From Agrobacterium vitis (GTDB lineage Bacteria > Pseudomonadota > Alphaproteobacteria > Rhizobiales > Rhizobiaceae), in the NCBI RefSeq assembly GCF_037039395.1, contig NZ_CP146243.1:124001-188000 (forward strand): a stretch of 64,000 bases of DNA, given 5' to 3'. Shown here piece by piece: positions 54,477-63,829 of this stretch. Within the stretch, counting starts at the first letter, position 1. Each line of letters begins with the position of its first letter. The position numbers and the translations under genes were made by a program. The notes beneath the pieces were generated by a model. That model ran no database searches and was not told the origin of the DNA. It saw nothing but the letters and a program-made list of their open reading frames with translations.

Positions 54477-55379
54477 TTACCGGAACGCCCTGTCGGACCA
54501 TGTGGCACGATAGTCGAGCGGCGTTGTTCCGACTTCTTTTCTGAAGACATTGGCAAAGTGGCTTGCGCTCGAGAAACCACAGGACAGGGCAATCTCGGTG
54601 ATCGAGAGAGATGTGTCGCGCAAGTGTTGTTTCGCACGCTCTATTCTGCGCTGAATGATATATCGATAGGGTGGCAAGCCGAAGGTCTGCTTGAAGGCCC
54701 GGCAAAGATGAGGAATGCTGAGCCCGGCCAGGTCTGCCAACTGCTGGAGAGACAGGCCATCGTCCAGCTCATCGTCGATCTTCTGGGCCACGCGGTTGAG
54801 GGTGGCAGATGAGAGCCCACCCTGGCGCCGCGCGGGTAGACTGCTTTGCCTTCGCATCAATTGCGTGAAGATCGTCGCGACATAGCTTTCGACAAGAAGA
54901 TTGCTCAGTGGACTCTCCTCCCGAATTTCCGAGCCGATCCCGCGCATTGCATACATGACAATCGGATCTTCAAAGCCAAGATCGGGCGAAAGGGAAAGGC
55001 AGGACACGGTTCGTGACGGCACAGATGCAAACAGACCCGTCAGCTTTGCGGGATCGACGCCGAGAGACAGATAGGCGGCATTGGACGCCCCCGTTTCCCA
55101 GCCCCGCCAGATACTGCCAGCTGGAACGAAGAGGATTGCACCCGGTTTTCGGCGCACGAAACCAGCTCTACGATTGTCCAGAAAATGCTCGCCCCGCTCC
55201 GAATGTCCGTGAAGATTGAGAAGAACAAGATGCCGGTCAGCGATAAACACTGTCTCTTCCCGGTCAAGACCCGTCCTGCGCACCAGATCGGCGCGCATAT
55301 GGTGCCAGGATTTCGACTGGTGTGATAAGGTTCGGCAAGGTCCGCGTTTGAAGGTCGGGTGCAAATCAGACGCCATCAT
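54477..55379 (-). CDS. AraC-family transcriptional regulator
   Basis: About 300 residues: a cupin-like N-terminal sensor (LLNLHGHSERGEHFLDNRRA, GAILFVPAGSIWRGWETGAS) and a C-terminal pair of HTHs (LQQLADLAGLSIPHLCRAFK, LSITEIALSCGFSSASHFAN). It probably activates the importer-racemase operon that follows. Clearly related to the AraC gene at 57139-58053; both share the HMRADLVRRTG-like lead-in. ATG 55379 follows GAGGCGC. Confidence 0.9.
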   Translation of the reverse strand: MMASDLHPTFKRGPCRTLSHQSKSWHHMRADLVRRTGLDREETVFIADRHLVLLNLHGHSERGEHFLDNRRAGFVRRKPGAILFVPAGSIWRGWETGASNAAYLSLGVDPAKLTGLFASVPSRTVSCLSLSPDLGFEDPIVMYAMRGIGSEIREESPLSNLLVESYVATIFTQLMRRQSSLPARRQGGLSSATLNRVAQKIDDELDDGLSLQQLADLAGLSIPHLCRAFKQTFGLPPYRYIIQRRIERAKQHLRDTSLSITEIALSCGFSSASHFANVFRKEVGTTPLDYRATWSDRAFR

Positions 55380-55394
55380 GCGCCTCGGCCCCAT

Positions 55395-55844
55395 TCATCA
55401 ATGGCAACGATATCGCCCAGGCGCGTGCCACATTCACATGCTGCGGCGATGATGGATGGGATGCTGACTTCTGGCGCTCATGGGCAACCAGTTCGGCATG
55501 TCGCAGATCATAATGCTGAACGGCTTGCTGTCCCATCGGTTGCTCCCCATCAAGAGAGTTTGTCGCGGTCCGTCCCCGCGATAGACTCACTTAACCTCCG
55601 AATGATCGGGGAGTTGGAAACTGTCCGTGACAGCCCTGTGGCCTTTAGTTCCGGGGAACCTGGACATACGCCACAGGCTCCCCGACCCGAAAGGTCAGAG
55701 AGTTCGATGCTGAATCGACCAGCATCAGTCGCACGGAGGGGTTTCCACGCCCCAAGGCAGCACGTACTGCCTCACGTCACAGGATAAATGAGATGACAGC
55801 GCTTCGCCAGTCTGCGCTGGCGAAAAACACATCGGAACTTCGCA
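55395..55844. other. Intergenic region with small ORFs
   Basis: About 450 bases. A leftward frame near 55366-55536 reads MGQQAVQHYDLRHAELVAHE and overlaps the AraC start; another near 55655-55780 reads SVRLMLVDSASNSLTFRVGE without a start. Both look like remnants; neither is recognised. The AraC promoter must lie here. Confidence 0.25.
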
Positions 55845-57030
55845 TCAGTGGCTTTTGCGCTGAACCGGCAGGCTTGCCAGAGCGCTCACGCTCAATACGA
55901 CAAGGCCTGAAAACATCAAAAACATGGTTGAGGGTTCGAGATCATCCGATGTCAGAGAGATTATCGCAACCAGAAGCAGGCTCACGGCAACGGCGATGGA
56001 ATGGATGGTGCCTTTGGCCCGGCCGAGCTTCGTCTTGCGCAACGCAAGCCTGCAGCGCCACCTCGACGGACACCCTGCCAAGATTATAGAAGGCCCCCAG
56101 CATGGCGAAGACGAGCAGGTTCCAGGAAAAAGCAACAAAGGCCGTGGCTGCAAACAGGCTGGCCATGACGACAAGGACGATCAGATGCAAGCTGGAGAGC
56201 TTGATGAACCGCATCATCGGGATCAGCATGAGAACCCCGAGGATAGAACCGGCTGACCATGCACTTTCCAGATGCCCAAAATCCATGGCCCGTCCCAGAT
56301 GTTCCTCCCACACAAAACTGGGTCCAACCACGCTCACCAACATACCGCCGGCGTTCAAAAGGGCATAGATGACGGCAAGCCGCAGCAAGGCGTCATTAAG
56401 TACCAATGATATGTCTCTCGATACGACCTCTCGCCACGGAGTTTGCCTTTCATTGTGCATCAGGCCAACGCAGGCAGCCGAAAGGCAAAAGCATCCAGCA
56501 ATGGCGAACAATGCGGCCCGAGGGGAGCACGCCTGCAGCAGGAAACCGATGATGGCTGCGGAAGCGAGGCTTCCAATCTGCAGTATGACGAACACAATCG
56601 AATTGATTCTTGCCAGCGATTGGTCGGCTCTCAACGATGGAATCATAGACTGTGTCGCCGTGAGGGACAGCCTGTCGCAGCCCGAGAACACAATGGTCGA
56701 CAACCACAGCATCCAAGGCAGATCAGCGACCATAATCATGGCTGCAATCAGCAGTGCAGCAAACAGTCGGGTGATGTCGGCGATCATTGACAGGTTGCGG
56801 CGATCATATCGGTCGGACAGCCATCCGGCGATCGGACTTGTCACAAGCTCTGTCAAGCTGGAGACAGCAAAAAACACCGCAACGGATGTGGTGCCGTGAC
56901 CCGAGGCAACGAGAAGCCACGAGCACGCGAAATTATAGCTGTTGCGGCCGAAGGACATAAAGAAAATTGCGACGAGAAAACAGATTTGAGACGCCCGTCC
57001 CGTGTCTGCTGCAAGGCATCGTCGAAACAT
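55845..57030 (-). pseudogene. MFS exporter with a single-base frameshift
   Basis: The first ~330 residues (FFMSFGRNSYNFACSWLLVA, SPIAGWLSDRYDRRNLSMIA, SGCDRLSLTATQSMIPSLRA) are a major facilitator of the EntS/DUF-type exporter group. Near 56031 the frame is lost: AQDEARPGQRHH in the long frame, while the adjacent frame gives the expected LGRAKGTIHSIAVAVSLLLV and the last span to 55845. Removing one base (C56031 on the plus strand) gives AQDKLGRAKG and one ~395-residue protein. Either a true mutation or a sequencing error. It lies between two related AraC genes. Confidence 0.75.
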
Positions 57031-57138
57031 CGGGCACCTTCATCGATGGTCAAAGGCCATGATGGAGGGATCACATGTCGCACGCTTTCATAATCGTGCC
57101 TAGATATCATGATCGTGCCATAAACAAGCGGAAAGGCT

Positions 57139-58053
57139 TCAACTGCGCCATCCGCGACGATATTCCAGCGGGCTGACGCCGAAGGTGCGCCGGAAGGCAT
57201 AGGTGAAGTGGCTCGAACTTGCAAAACCGCATTCCAAAGCAATCTCTGTGGCCGAGAGTTCAGTGCCGTTCAACAGTGCAAGGGCCTGTTTCAGTCTGTA
57301 TTCAGCCAGATAGCTATGCGGTGTTTTCCCGGTCGACTGTTTGAAGGCGCGAAAGAAGTGGCGCCGGCTGACGCCTGCCACTGTGGCCATTTCCAGAAGG
57401 GTGGGAGGCTTTGTAAGCCGCTCCTCGATAAATGCCAGAACACGTTTCAGATCAAAGGAAGACAGTCCGCCCTTGGTGGGCTTCAATCCCGCACCATTTA
57501 TCCGCAGGATCTGCACAAAAAGCTGGATGATCTGGCTCTCGACCATCACGAGGCTGATCGGATCCGGGTTTTTCAGCTCCGCTGATATCCGGTGCAGGCA
57601 GGCTTCGACAGTGTTGTCGCGAAAGCCGATCGCAGGTTTTAATCCAGGGACCCAATGCGAGCCGATTGTCTGCTCAATAAAACCAGTGTTGATGGAAACG
57701 AACAAGTAGGATCCAGCCGCGTCGCCCTCGTCCCAGCCTCTCCATTCGTGATGGGCCGGAATGAAAATCACCGATCCTGGTCGGCGCGGTGTGAAGGCGA
57801 CCGGGCGCCCCTCGACAAAATCCTCGCCGATGCGCGCCTCGCCGTGCAGGTTGATCAGCAAGCAGTGATGCTTCAATGCAACTTTCGTTTCCTGCCGCTT
57901 GAAACCCGTTCTTCTGACAAGGTCGGCGCGAACAATGCCCCAATCGACATACTGATGAACCAGCTTTCGGTGGTCGCAACGACGGGCCTCATCTGGGCGA
58001 AAATCACAGGTCTTCGTCAAACAGGGCAATCCTCCCACATGAAAAACCGCCAA
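57139..58053 (-). CDS. AraC-family transcriptional regulator (paralogue)
   Basis: 304 residues. N-terminal cupin-like sensor (LINLHGEARIGEDFVEGRPV, GSVIFIPAHHEWRGWDEGDA) and C-terminal HTHs (LLEMATVAGVSRRHFFRAFK, LSATEIALECGFASSSHFTY). Same architecture and many shared positions as the AraC protein at 54477. It precedes the MFS gene by ~110 bases on the same strand and may control it. Confidence 0.9.
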   Translation of the reverse strand: MAVFHVGGLPCLTKTCDFRPDEARRCDHRKLVHQYVDWGIVRADLVRRTGFKRQETKVALKHHCLLINLHGEARIGEDFVEGRPVAFTPRRPGSVIFIPAHHEWRGWDEGDAAGSYLFVSINTGFIEQTIGSHWVPGLKPAIGFRDNTVEACLHRISAELKNPDPISLVMVESQIIQLFVQILRINGAGLKPTKGGLSSFDLKRVLAFIEERLTKPPTLLEMATVAGVSRRHFFRAFKQSTGKTPHSYLAEYRLKQALALLNGTELSATEIALECGFASSSHFTYAFRRTFGVSPLEYRRGWRS

Positions 58054-58281
58054 TCATCACTTTTATAGGTCGATTCAGGCGTCCTGAACAACCGCCGCGG
58101 ATCCACGCTGGTCCGATCATGGCACTTTCATGACAAAACGGCATGCCGATGAAAGCACAGCGTGAAATACCGACTTAGGACGAGTTGACGCCGCCCATAT
58201 TCCGTCACCCTCCGGCATTTATCTCTTTCCAGATCTTTTGGGTGTCGTCGCGTTGATCCCTCATTTTTTAAAGGTTTAGAA

Positions 58282-58509
58282 ATGCAGGATTTCAGTAGTT
58301 TCCTTCAAGAATGTGATCAAGGTCCACGATTGAACCGGTTGGCCGGGTTCTTTGACGAAACCGCATCCGGTAGCAGAGGCATGCCTGTTCGACGCCCCGT
58401 TGCCGATATGCGTCTTCTGCCAACCGACCCCCTGCTTTACCGGATCGTCGAGCTTCATTCCCGCCGGCAGGGATTTTTCGACAAACACTACCACGGCAGC
58501 ATTCCTTAG
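58282..58509 (+). pseudogene. Probable 5' fragment of an unidentified gene
   Basis: 75 codons starting MQDFSSFLQECDQGPRLNRL, with AAAGG 9 bases before the ATG and protein-like text (LLPTDPLLYRIVELHSRRQG, FFDKHYHGS). It ends exactly where the truncated traA gene ends from the other side (~58505), so it looks like the first part of a longer gene cut at a recombination junction. I do not recognise the family. It is divergent from the AraC gene, whose target it may have been. Confidence 0.5.
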
Positions 58510-60587
58510 CCGTGATCGAGATTGTTGTAGAAGCGCTGCTCGACCAACACCTGACGCTGCTGATCGCTCTCCCCGACGACGACCGAAATCCGGTTCGCTG
58601 CTGCCTCGACGACGCGGCCGATCATGCCATTCTTGACGCCAAGCGAACCTTCATTTTTCAGGAAGACGATCTGGTCGCCGGCATCGAAATGGCGGATACC
58701 ATCGGCGGTCCTGAAGGCATGGCCCTCGGCCACGATACCGCGCTCGACAAGCTTTTCGCGCGCCATGGCATTCAGCATGCGAACGTCGCGACGCAGATGC
58801 GCCAGCATCAACATGGACTTTGCCGGATCGTAGTCGCGGTTCCAGTCGGCAATGAGGTTTTCGACAGCCTGAGCCTTCAGCTCGGAACCAAGCACCCTGC
58901 CCTCTGAGCGATAGGCAGCCAGCGCCTCTCCGACGCGGCCCCGCGCCAGATCGAGCGAGGCTTTGCGCATCCAGTCCTCACGCTGGCGATAGATGGTTTC
59001 GAGTTCGGCGTATCCAATGCGATCAACAATGGCGCGGAAGGCAGCCCCCGCCTCGATCGGCTGAAGCTGCTCGGGATCGCCGACCAGGACGATCTTGGCG
59101 CCTGCCCTCACAACGGCATCGACAAAGCCCGCCATCTGTTTGGAGGCGACCATGCCGGCCTCGTCCATGACGAAGATGGTCCTGTCATTGAGCATGTCGC
59201 GGCCCCGACCCCAGCGCAGCTCCCACGACGCCAACGTCCGGCTCTGGATGCCAGCCTCCTTCTCCAAGCCTTCGGCCGCTTTGCCCGCAAGCGCGCCGCC
59301 GACCACACGATAGCCGGCCAGTTCCCATGCCTCACGCGCCGCCTTCATCATCGTGGTCTTGCCAGCGCCCGCACGGCCAACCACGGCAGCGATCCGGGCG
59401 GAGCCGGTGATCCGTTCGATTGCAGTCCGTTGCTCGTCCGAAAGCCGTTCATGACGTCGGAACGTAGCATCCAGCACAGCGTCAGAGACGGCACGTCCTT
59501 GCTGGTTCGACAGCCAGATGGCCTGCCGTGCCATCGTTGCTTCCAGGTGGATCATCGCCCGCGTGGTGTAGCGGGCCCGCACCGTGTCGCCCGTGGCGAA
59601 GTCGATCGTATCGCGCTGCAAACGCAGCACATCCGGGCTCTGGATAATGCGCGCCATCAACTGCTGAAAGATGCCGGGATCGTCGATATAGCGATGCAGC
59701 ACCTTGGCGACATCTCGCTCATCAAAGACGCTCTTCTCCCGAGTGATCAGGTCGAGGACGATCTCTGGGCGTCGCAGAATTCGACGGGTGTTCTCGCTTC
59801 GACGCTGCTCATTCAGCTCGATCCGCTCGAGCTCTGGACGCACGCCCTGGCTTTCGGCCTTGCGCTCGACCGCTTTTGCGCCGACGCCGAGATGGATGGT
59901 CGGCTCCAGGTCTATGCCCTGCTTCTCGTAGGAGCGGCCATCGACACGAAGATCTATACCACTGAGCGCCAAGTGATGGTTCTGGCGTTCGAACCATCCA
60001 TCGCGCAGCTTGTTGAAATCTTCGGTGGAACCGGCCCAGAGTTTGTAAAGGATCTTGCCGGACTTGGTGCGGACCTGCTGGCCATCCTCACCTGTGACCG
60101 CGACCTTCTTTGCCCCAAACCCATCTTCGGTGAGCGGGCGCAATGTGGTCATCAGATGGATGTGCGGATTGCCGGGATTGTCGTGGTAGACCCAATCGGC
60201 CACCATGCCCTTGGCAAGGATGTGCTTTTCCACGAAGTCGCGTACCAGTGCGATGTTCTGCTCGGCCGTCAGCTCCAGCGGAAGTGCGATGGTCAGGTCC
60301 CGCGCGAGCTGGGCATCGGAGCGCTTCTCGAAGGCCTCGACCTTGTTCCAGAAGGCCTCGACCGCTCCCGATACAGAGCGATCGGCGATAAGGGAGCGGA
60401 CCCATTTCGGGGCATCTACGGGGAGGACGAACTCCTCATGTAAGAGGCCATGTTTACGGGTATAATCAATGGTGCGGGCCTCGCGCTCATAGTCCATCTT
60501 CGCACAGTGCCGGTAGGCCGCAGACAGCACGGCACTGCGGCCGTCGCCGCGGCTGACGATGCTGGCTGAGAAATGGGCGATGGCCAC
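58506..60587 (-). CDS. traA: TraA conjugative relaxase-helicase, C-terminally truncated
   Basis: 693 residues from a GTG start (VAIAHFSASIVSRGDGRSAV), against about 1,100 in Ti-type TraA. The MobA/MobL relaxase domain shows AAYRHCAKMDYEREARTIDY and the HxH motif NPHIHLMTTLRPL. The helicase has Walker A VVGRAGAGKTTMMKA, Walker B IFVMDEAGMVASKQMAGFVD and LVGDPEQLQPIEAGAAFRAI. It stops after QRFYNNLDHG, exactly where the family continues with the YATTIHKSQG helicase motif, so the last helicase motifs and C-terminal domain are lost. Nicking may survive; unwinding probably not. Confidence 0.85.
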   Translation of the reverse strand: MAIAHFSASIVSRGDGRSAVLSAAYRHCAKMDYEREARTIDYTRKHGLLHEEFVLPVDAPKWVRSLIADRSVSGAVEAFWNKVEAFEKRSDAQLARDLTIALPLELTAEQNIALVRDFVEKHILAKGMVADWVYHDNPGNPHIHLMTTLRPLTEDGFGAKKVAVTGEDGQQVRTKSGKILYKLWAGSTEDFNKLRDGWFERQNHHLALSGIDLRVDGRSYEKQGIDLEPTIHLGVGAKAVERKAESQGVRPELERIELNEQRRSENTRRILRRPEIVLDLITREKSVFDERDVAKVLHRYIDDPGIFQQLMARIIQSPDVLRLQRDTIDFATGDTVRARYTTRAMIHLEATMARQAIWLSNQQGRAVSDAVLDATFRRHERLSDEQRTAIERITGSARIAAVVGRAGAGKTTMMKAAREAWELAGYRVVGGALAGKAAEGLEKEAGIQSRTLASWELRWGRGRDMLNDRTIFVMDEAGMVASKQMAGFVDAVVRAGAKIVLVGDPEQLQPIEAGAAFRAIVDRIGYAELETIYRQREDWMRKASLDLARGRVGEALAAYRSEGRVLGSELKAQAVENLIADWNRDYDPAKSMLMLAHLRRDVRMLNAMAREKLVERGIVAEGHAFRTADGIRHFDAGDQIVFLKNEGSLGVKNGMIGRVVEAAANRISVVVGESDQQRQVLVEQRFYNNLDHG

Positions 60588-60659
60588 GGCGTAAAATACT
60601 CCCGGTTCGAATCTCGTTCGTCGGGGCGACGACCCCACAACGACCCCGCCAGGGCCGTG

Positions 60660-60705
60660 AGCAAGCACGTCGCATCAGCGACGTATAATTGCGCCCTTGG
60701 AGCCA
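60660..60705 (+). other. oriT of Ti-plasmid type
   Basis: Between divergent traA and traC. A perfect 7-bp hairpin ACGTCGC-ATCA-GCGACGT (60667-60684) is followed by ATAATTGCGCCCTTGG (60685-60700). The TGCGCCCT core is the nick region shared by the MOBQ/RSF1010-Ti family; by analogy nic lies between GCG and CCCT (about 60693/60694). TraA would cut here. Confidence 0.82.
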
Positions 60706-60834
60706 TTCCTACGGAACGGCGGGATCATTCACGAAAGCATCGCCCTTGGCGATCTGCAGATCTGCAGATTCCCTTTGTCGCGCATCCGGGAGAAAGTTGG
60801 CGTCGCAACAGCAACGCCAGGGAGAGCAACCGGA

Positions 60835-61131
60835 ATGAAAAAGCCATCGTCGAAGATCAGGGAAGAAATCGCCAGATTGCAGGACCAGCTGAGAGCGGCT
60901 GAAACACGCGAGGCCGAACGCATCGGCCGGATCGCGCTGAAGGCCGGGATTGGTGAGATCGAGATTGACGAGGCAGAGCTTCAGGCGGCTTTCGAGGAGA
61001 TTGCACGACGGTTTCGCGGAGGCAAAGGACCTGCGACCGGAAAAGAGAATGGGCATGGTGACAAGCCAGATCGCGACACCCGCCCGTCGTTCACGCCTGG
61101 CGCGGATGCGGGCGGGCCTGGTGAGGCTTGA
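60835..61131 (+). CDS. traC: TraC conjugal transfer protein
   Basis: 98 residues, [20 protein letters not shown] at the start, a coiled-coil-like helix, then [20 protein letters not shown] and FEEIARRF. This matches the small TraC of Ti-type transfer regions, a relaxosome accessory protein that helps TraA at oriT. GGGAG precedes the ATG. It overlaps traD. Confidence 0.88.
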   Translation: MKKPSSKIREEIARLQDQLRAAETREAERIGRIALKAGIGEIEIDEAELQAAFEEIARRFRGGKGPATGKENGHGDKPDRDTRPSFTPGADAGGPGEA

Positions 61132-61351
61132 TCGGATGGCGAAGGCGATGACGACAGAAGCGCGCAAAAAGGACACGCGCGAAAAGATCGAGCTCGGCGG
61201 CCTGATCGTGAAAGCGGGCTTGCGCTATGAACAGCGGGCGCTGCTGCTCGGTCTTCTGATCGATGCGAGCAACCGGATCAAGGACAATGAGGCGGAGCGA
61301 TCACGCCTGACATCCATCGGCGTGGAGGCGTTTGGCAATGAGGGTGAATAG
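61055..61351 (+). CDS. traD: TraD conjugal transfer protein (Ti type)
   Basis: 98 residues from ATG 61055, or 71 from ATG 61136; the shorter form equals the usual Ti TraD size, but the extra region ([20 protein letters not shown]) reads like protein in frame. The core [20 protein letters not shown] and [16 protein letters not shown] is typical. A small accessory of the relaxosome/coupling protein; unrelated to F-plasmid TraD. Overlaps traC upstream and traG downstream. Confidence 0.85.
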   Translation: MVTSQIATPARRSRLARMRAGLVRLDRMAKAMTTEARKKDTREKIELGGLIVKAGLRYEQRALLLGLLIDASNRIKDNEAERSRLTSIGVEAFGNEGE

Positions 61352-63305
61352 GCTTGTGCTGTTCGTCCTGCCAGCGGCAATCATGCTTGCCGCGTTGGTC
61401 ATGACATTCGGAATGGAACATCGGCTGGCGGAGCTCGGCTCATCCCCCCAGGCAAAGCTGATGCTGGGACGAACAGGCCTTGCCCTCCCCTACATCACGG
61501 TCGCCGCAACTGGTGTCGTTGCGTTGTTCGCGGCAAATGGATCAGCCAACATCAAGACGGCGGGTCTGAGCGTCCTTGCCGGAAACGGTGCGGCGATCGT
61601 TATCGCGATCATACCCGAGACGATCCGCCTGACCGGCATCGCGAGCAGCGTACCGGCAGGACAATCGGTTCTCACCTATGCCGATCCAGCGACAATGGTC
61701 GGTGTAGGCGTCGCCTTTGTCAGTGCAATGTTTGCGCTGCGCGTCGCGATCAAGGGCAACGCCGCTTTTGCTCAAACCGGACCTAAGCGGGTCGGCGGAA
61801 AGCGGGCAGTGCATGGGGAAGCCGACTGGATGAAGTTGCAGGAGGCGGCAAAGCTCTTTCCCGAACCCGGCGGCATCGTCATTGGCGAGCGATATCGAGT
61901 CGACAAGGACAGCGTGGCTACTATGCCTTTTCGAGCCGATGATCCGCAGAGCTGGGGTGCCGGAGGCAAGTCACCGCTGCTCTGCTTCGATGGCTCGTTC
62001 GGCTCCTCGCACGGTATCGTTTTTGCCGGCTCCGGTGGCTTCAAGACGACGTCGGTAACAATCCCGGCCGCGCTCAAATGGGGTGGTGGACTGGTTGTGC
62101 TTGATCCGTCCAGCGAGGTCGCACCGATGGTCGTCGATCACAGACGCAAGGCTGGCCGGAAGGTGATTGTGCTGGATCCCACCCTGCAGGGAGTGGGCTT
62201 CAACGCGCTCGACTGGATCGGTCGTCACGGCAATACGAAGGAAGAAGATATCGTCGCCGTCGCCACCTGGATCATGACCGACAATGCACGCACAGCATCC
62301 GCCCGCGACGATTTCTTTCGCGCCTCGGCCATGCAGCTTCTGACCGCACTCATCGCCGACGTTTGTCTGTCCGGTCACACGGACGAGAAGAACCAGACAC
62401 TGCGCCTTGTCCGGGCCAATCTCTCCGAACCAGAGCCCAAGCTGCGGGGCCGGTTGACCGAGATCTATGAGCAGTCGGAATCCGACTTCGTCAAGGAGAA
62501 CGTCGCTGTCTTCGTCAACATGACGCCGGAAACGTTTTCCGGCGTCTACGCGAACGCGGTGAAGGAGACACACTGGCTATCCTACCCGAACTATGCCAGC
62601 CTCGTGTCGGGCGATAGTTTCTCCACCGACGATCTCGCCGAGGGCGGAACGGACATCTTCATCGCACTCGATCTGAAGGTGTTGGAAGCCCATCCCGGCC
62701 TGGCGCGTGTCGTCATCGGCTCGCTGCTCAATGCCATTTACAATCGCAACGGTGATGTGAAGGGACGCACCCTCTTCCTGCTTGATGAGGTCGCCCGGCT
62801 CGGTTACCTGCGCATCCTTGAAACTGCCCGCGATGCAGGTCGTAAATACGGCATCACGCTGACGCTGATCTTCCAGTCGCTGGGCCAGATGCGCGAGGCC
62901 TATGGCGGCCGGGACGCGACGTCCAAATGGTTCGAATCCGCGTCGTGGATATCATTTGCGGCGATCAACGATCCTGATACCGCAGACTACATCTCGAAGC
63001 GATGTGGCGATACCACGGTTGAGGTCGACCAAACCAATCGCTCCTCCGGAATGAAGGGATCGTCACGGTCGCGATCAAAACAGCTCAGCCGCCGGCCGTT
63101 GATCCTGCCGCATGAGGTTCTGCGCATGCGCAGCGACGAGCAAATCGTCTTTACTGCTGGCAATGCACCGCTACGCTGCGGGCGCGCCATCTGGTTTCGA
63201 CGCGAAGACATGAAAGCCTGCGTCGGGGAGAATAGGTTCCACCACCCCCATACGACAACAACGGCCATTGCCGCACCCAAAGTGACGAAGTCGGATGAAG
63301 ACTGA
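61338..63305 (+). CDS. traG: TraG coupling protein (VirD4-like ATPase)
   Basis: 655 residues. N-terminal membrane spans ([33 protein letters not shown]), then a TraG/TraD ATPase: Walker A region [33 protein letters not shown], Walker [21 protein letters not shown]. It links the relaxosome at oriT to a type IV secretion channel, which is not in this window. GGAGG lies 8 bases before ATG 61338; traD overlaps by 14 bases. Full length. Confidence 0.94.
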   Translation: MRVNRLVLFVLPAAIMLAALVMTFGMEHRLAELGSSPQAKLMLGRTGLALPYITVAATGVVALFAANGSANIKTAGLSVLAGNGAAIVIAIIPETIRLTGIASSVPAGQSVLTYADPATMVGVGVAFVSAMFALRVAIKGNAAFAQTGPKRVGGKRAVHGEADWMKLQEAAKLFPEPGGIVIGERYRVDKDSVATMPFRADDPQSWGAGGKSPLLCFDGSFGSSHGIVFAGSGGFKTTSVTIPAALKWGGGLVVLDPSSEVAPMVVDHRRKAGRKVIVLDPTLQGVGFNALDWIGRHGNTKEEDIVAVATWIMTDNARTASARDDFFRASAMQLLTALIADVCLSGHTDEKNQTLRLVRANLSEPEPKLRGRLTEIYEQSESDFVKENVAVFVNMTPETFSGVYANAVKETHWLSYPNYASLVSGDSFSTDDLAEGGTDIFIALDLKVLEAHPGLARVVIGSLLNAIYNRNGDVKGRTLFLLDEVARLGYLRILETARDAGRKYGITLTLIFQSLGQMREAYGGRDATSKWFESASWISFAAINDPDTADYISKRCGDTTVEVDQTNRSSGMKGSSRSRSKQLSRRPLILPHEVLRMRSDEQIVFTAGNAPLRCGRAIWFRREDMKACVGENRFHHPHTTTTAIAAPKVTKSDED

Positions 63306-63367
63306 GGCGGTACGCTCCTGTCAACAGGGCGATCCATACCTATCCGTTTTGTTCACATTGGGCGCGG

Positions 63368-63607
63368 CTACGTTTCTTTACAACAAGTCGAGGTCGCTTC
63401 GACGTCGAGGTGTTTCGGCTCGGCTGTTGGCATCCAGCCTCGTGTATATCCGCAGCCCATTGCAACCGCCGCCAGCCGCAACTGTTCATGAAGATGGCGA
63501 CAATCTTTGAGTAAAGTCCGGATGGCAGCCGTCGCGTCTCCATCGTGCCAAGCGATGAGGTGAGCCGCCTCATCATGAACCTGGGGTTCAATTGGTTTTG
63601 TTTGCAT
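63368..63607 (-). CDS. Small hypothetical protein, second gene of LexA-box operon
   Basis: 79 residues, MQTKPIEPQVHDEAAHLIAW, then GDATAAIRTLLKDCRHLHEQ, LRLAAVAMGCGYTRGWMP. Soluble and mostly helical. Its start overlaps the preceding gene by 20 bases. I recall similar short genes beside traG on rhizobial plasmids, with no known role. Confidence 0.65.
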   Translation of the reverse strand: MQTKPIEPQVHDEAAHLIAWHDGDATAAIRTLLKDCRHLHEQLRLAAVAMGCGYTRGWMPTAEPKHLDVEATSTCCKET

Positions 63608-63797
63608 GGCCCGCCCCGATGTTGAGAGTGAGTTGCTGGCCACCGTATTTCCTTACCATATAGGTCGGAGGACGACGTATCATGGCCTCTGCCTTGCGTT
63701 GCATTTCCAAGCGTTGCGCCATGTGTACCTCACGGGCGGCTCGTATCTTGGATATTTCCTGCCTGGCGTTTTGAATTGCAATGTCGGCTGTGTTCAT
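63588..63797 (-). CDS. Small hypothetical protein, first gene of LexA-box operon
   Basis: 69 residues: a charged N-terminal helix (IAIQNARQEISKIRAAREVH, MAQRLEMQRKAEAMI) and a tail RRPPTYMVRKYGGQQLTLNI. GGAGG lies 6 bases before the ATG. The LexA box 17 bases upstream makes it a likely SOS gene. No family recognised. Confidence 0.7.
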   Translation of the reverse strand: MNTADIAIQNARQEISKIRAAREVHMAQRLEMQRKAEAMIRRPPTYMVRKYGGQQLTLNIGAGHANKTN

Positions 63798-63814
63798 GGT
63801 CGCCTCCGATCAAT

Positions 63815-63829
63815 GTTCACTTTATGTTC
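63815..63829 (-). promoter_or_regulatory. LexA (SOS) box
   Basis: GTTCACTTTATGTTC on the plus strand, that is GAAC-N7-GAAC read towards the leftward small genes: a perfect alphaproteobacterial LexA site with AT-rich spacer. A second dyad, GTTCTC/GAGAAC (about 63826-63847), overlaps its edge. Confidence 0.75.

Noticed and set aside
59430..60443. 337-codon rightward ORF
   Set aside because: Antisense to the traA relaxase-helicase region.
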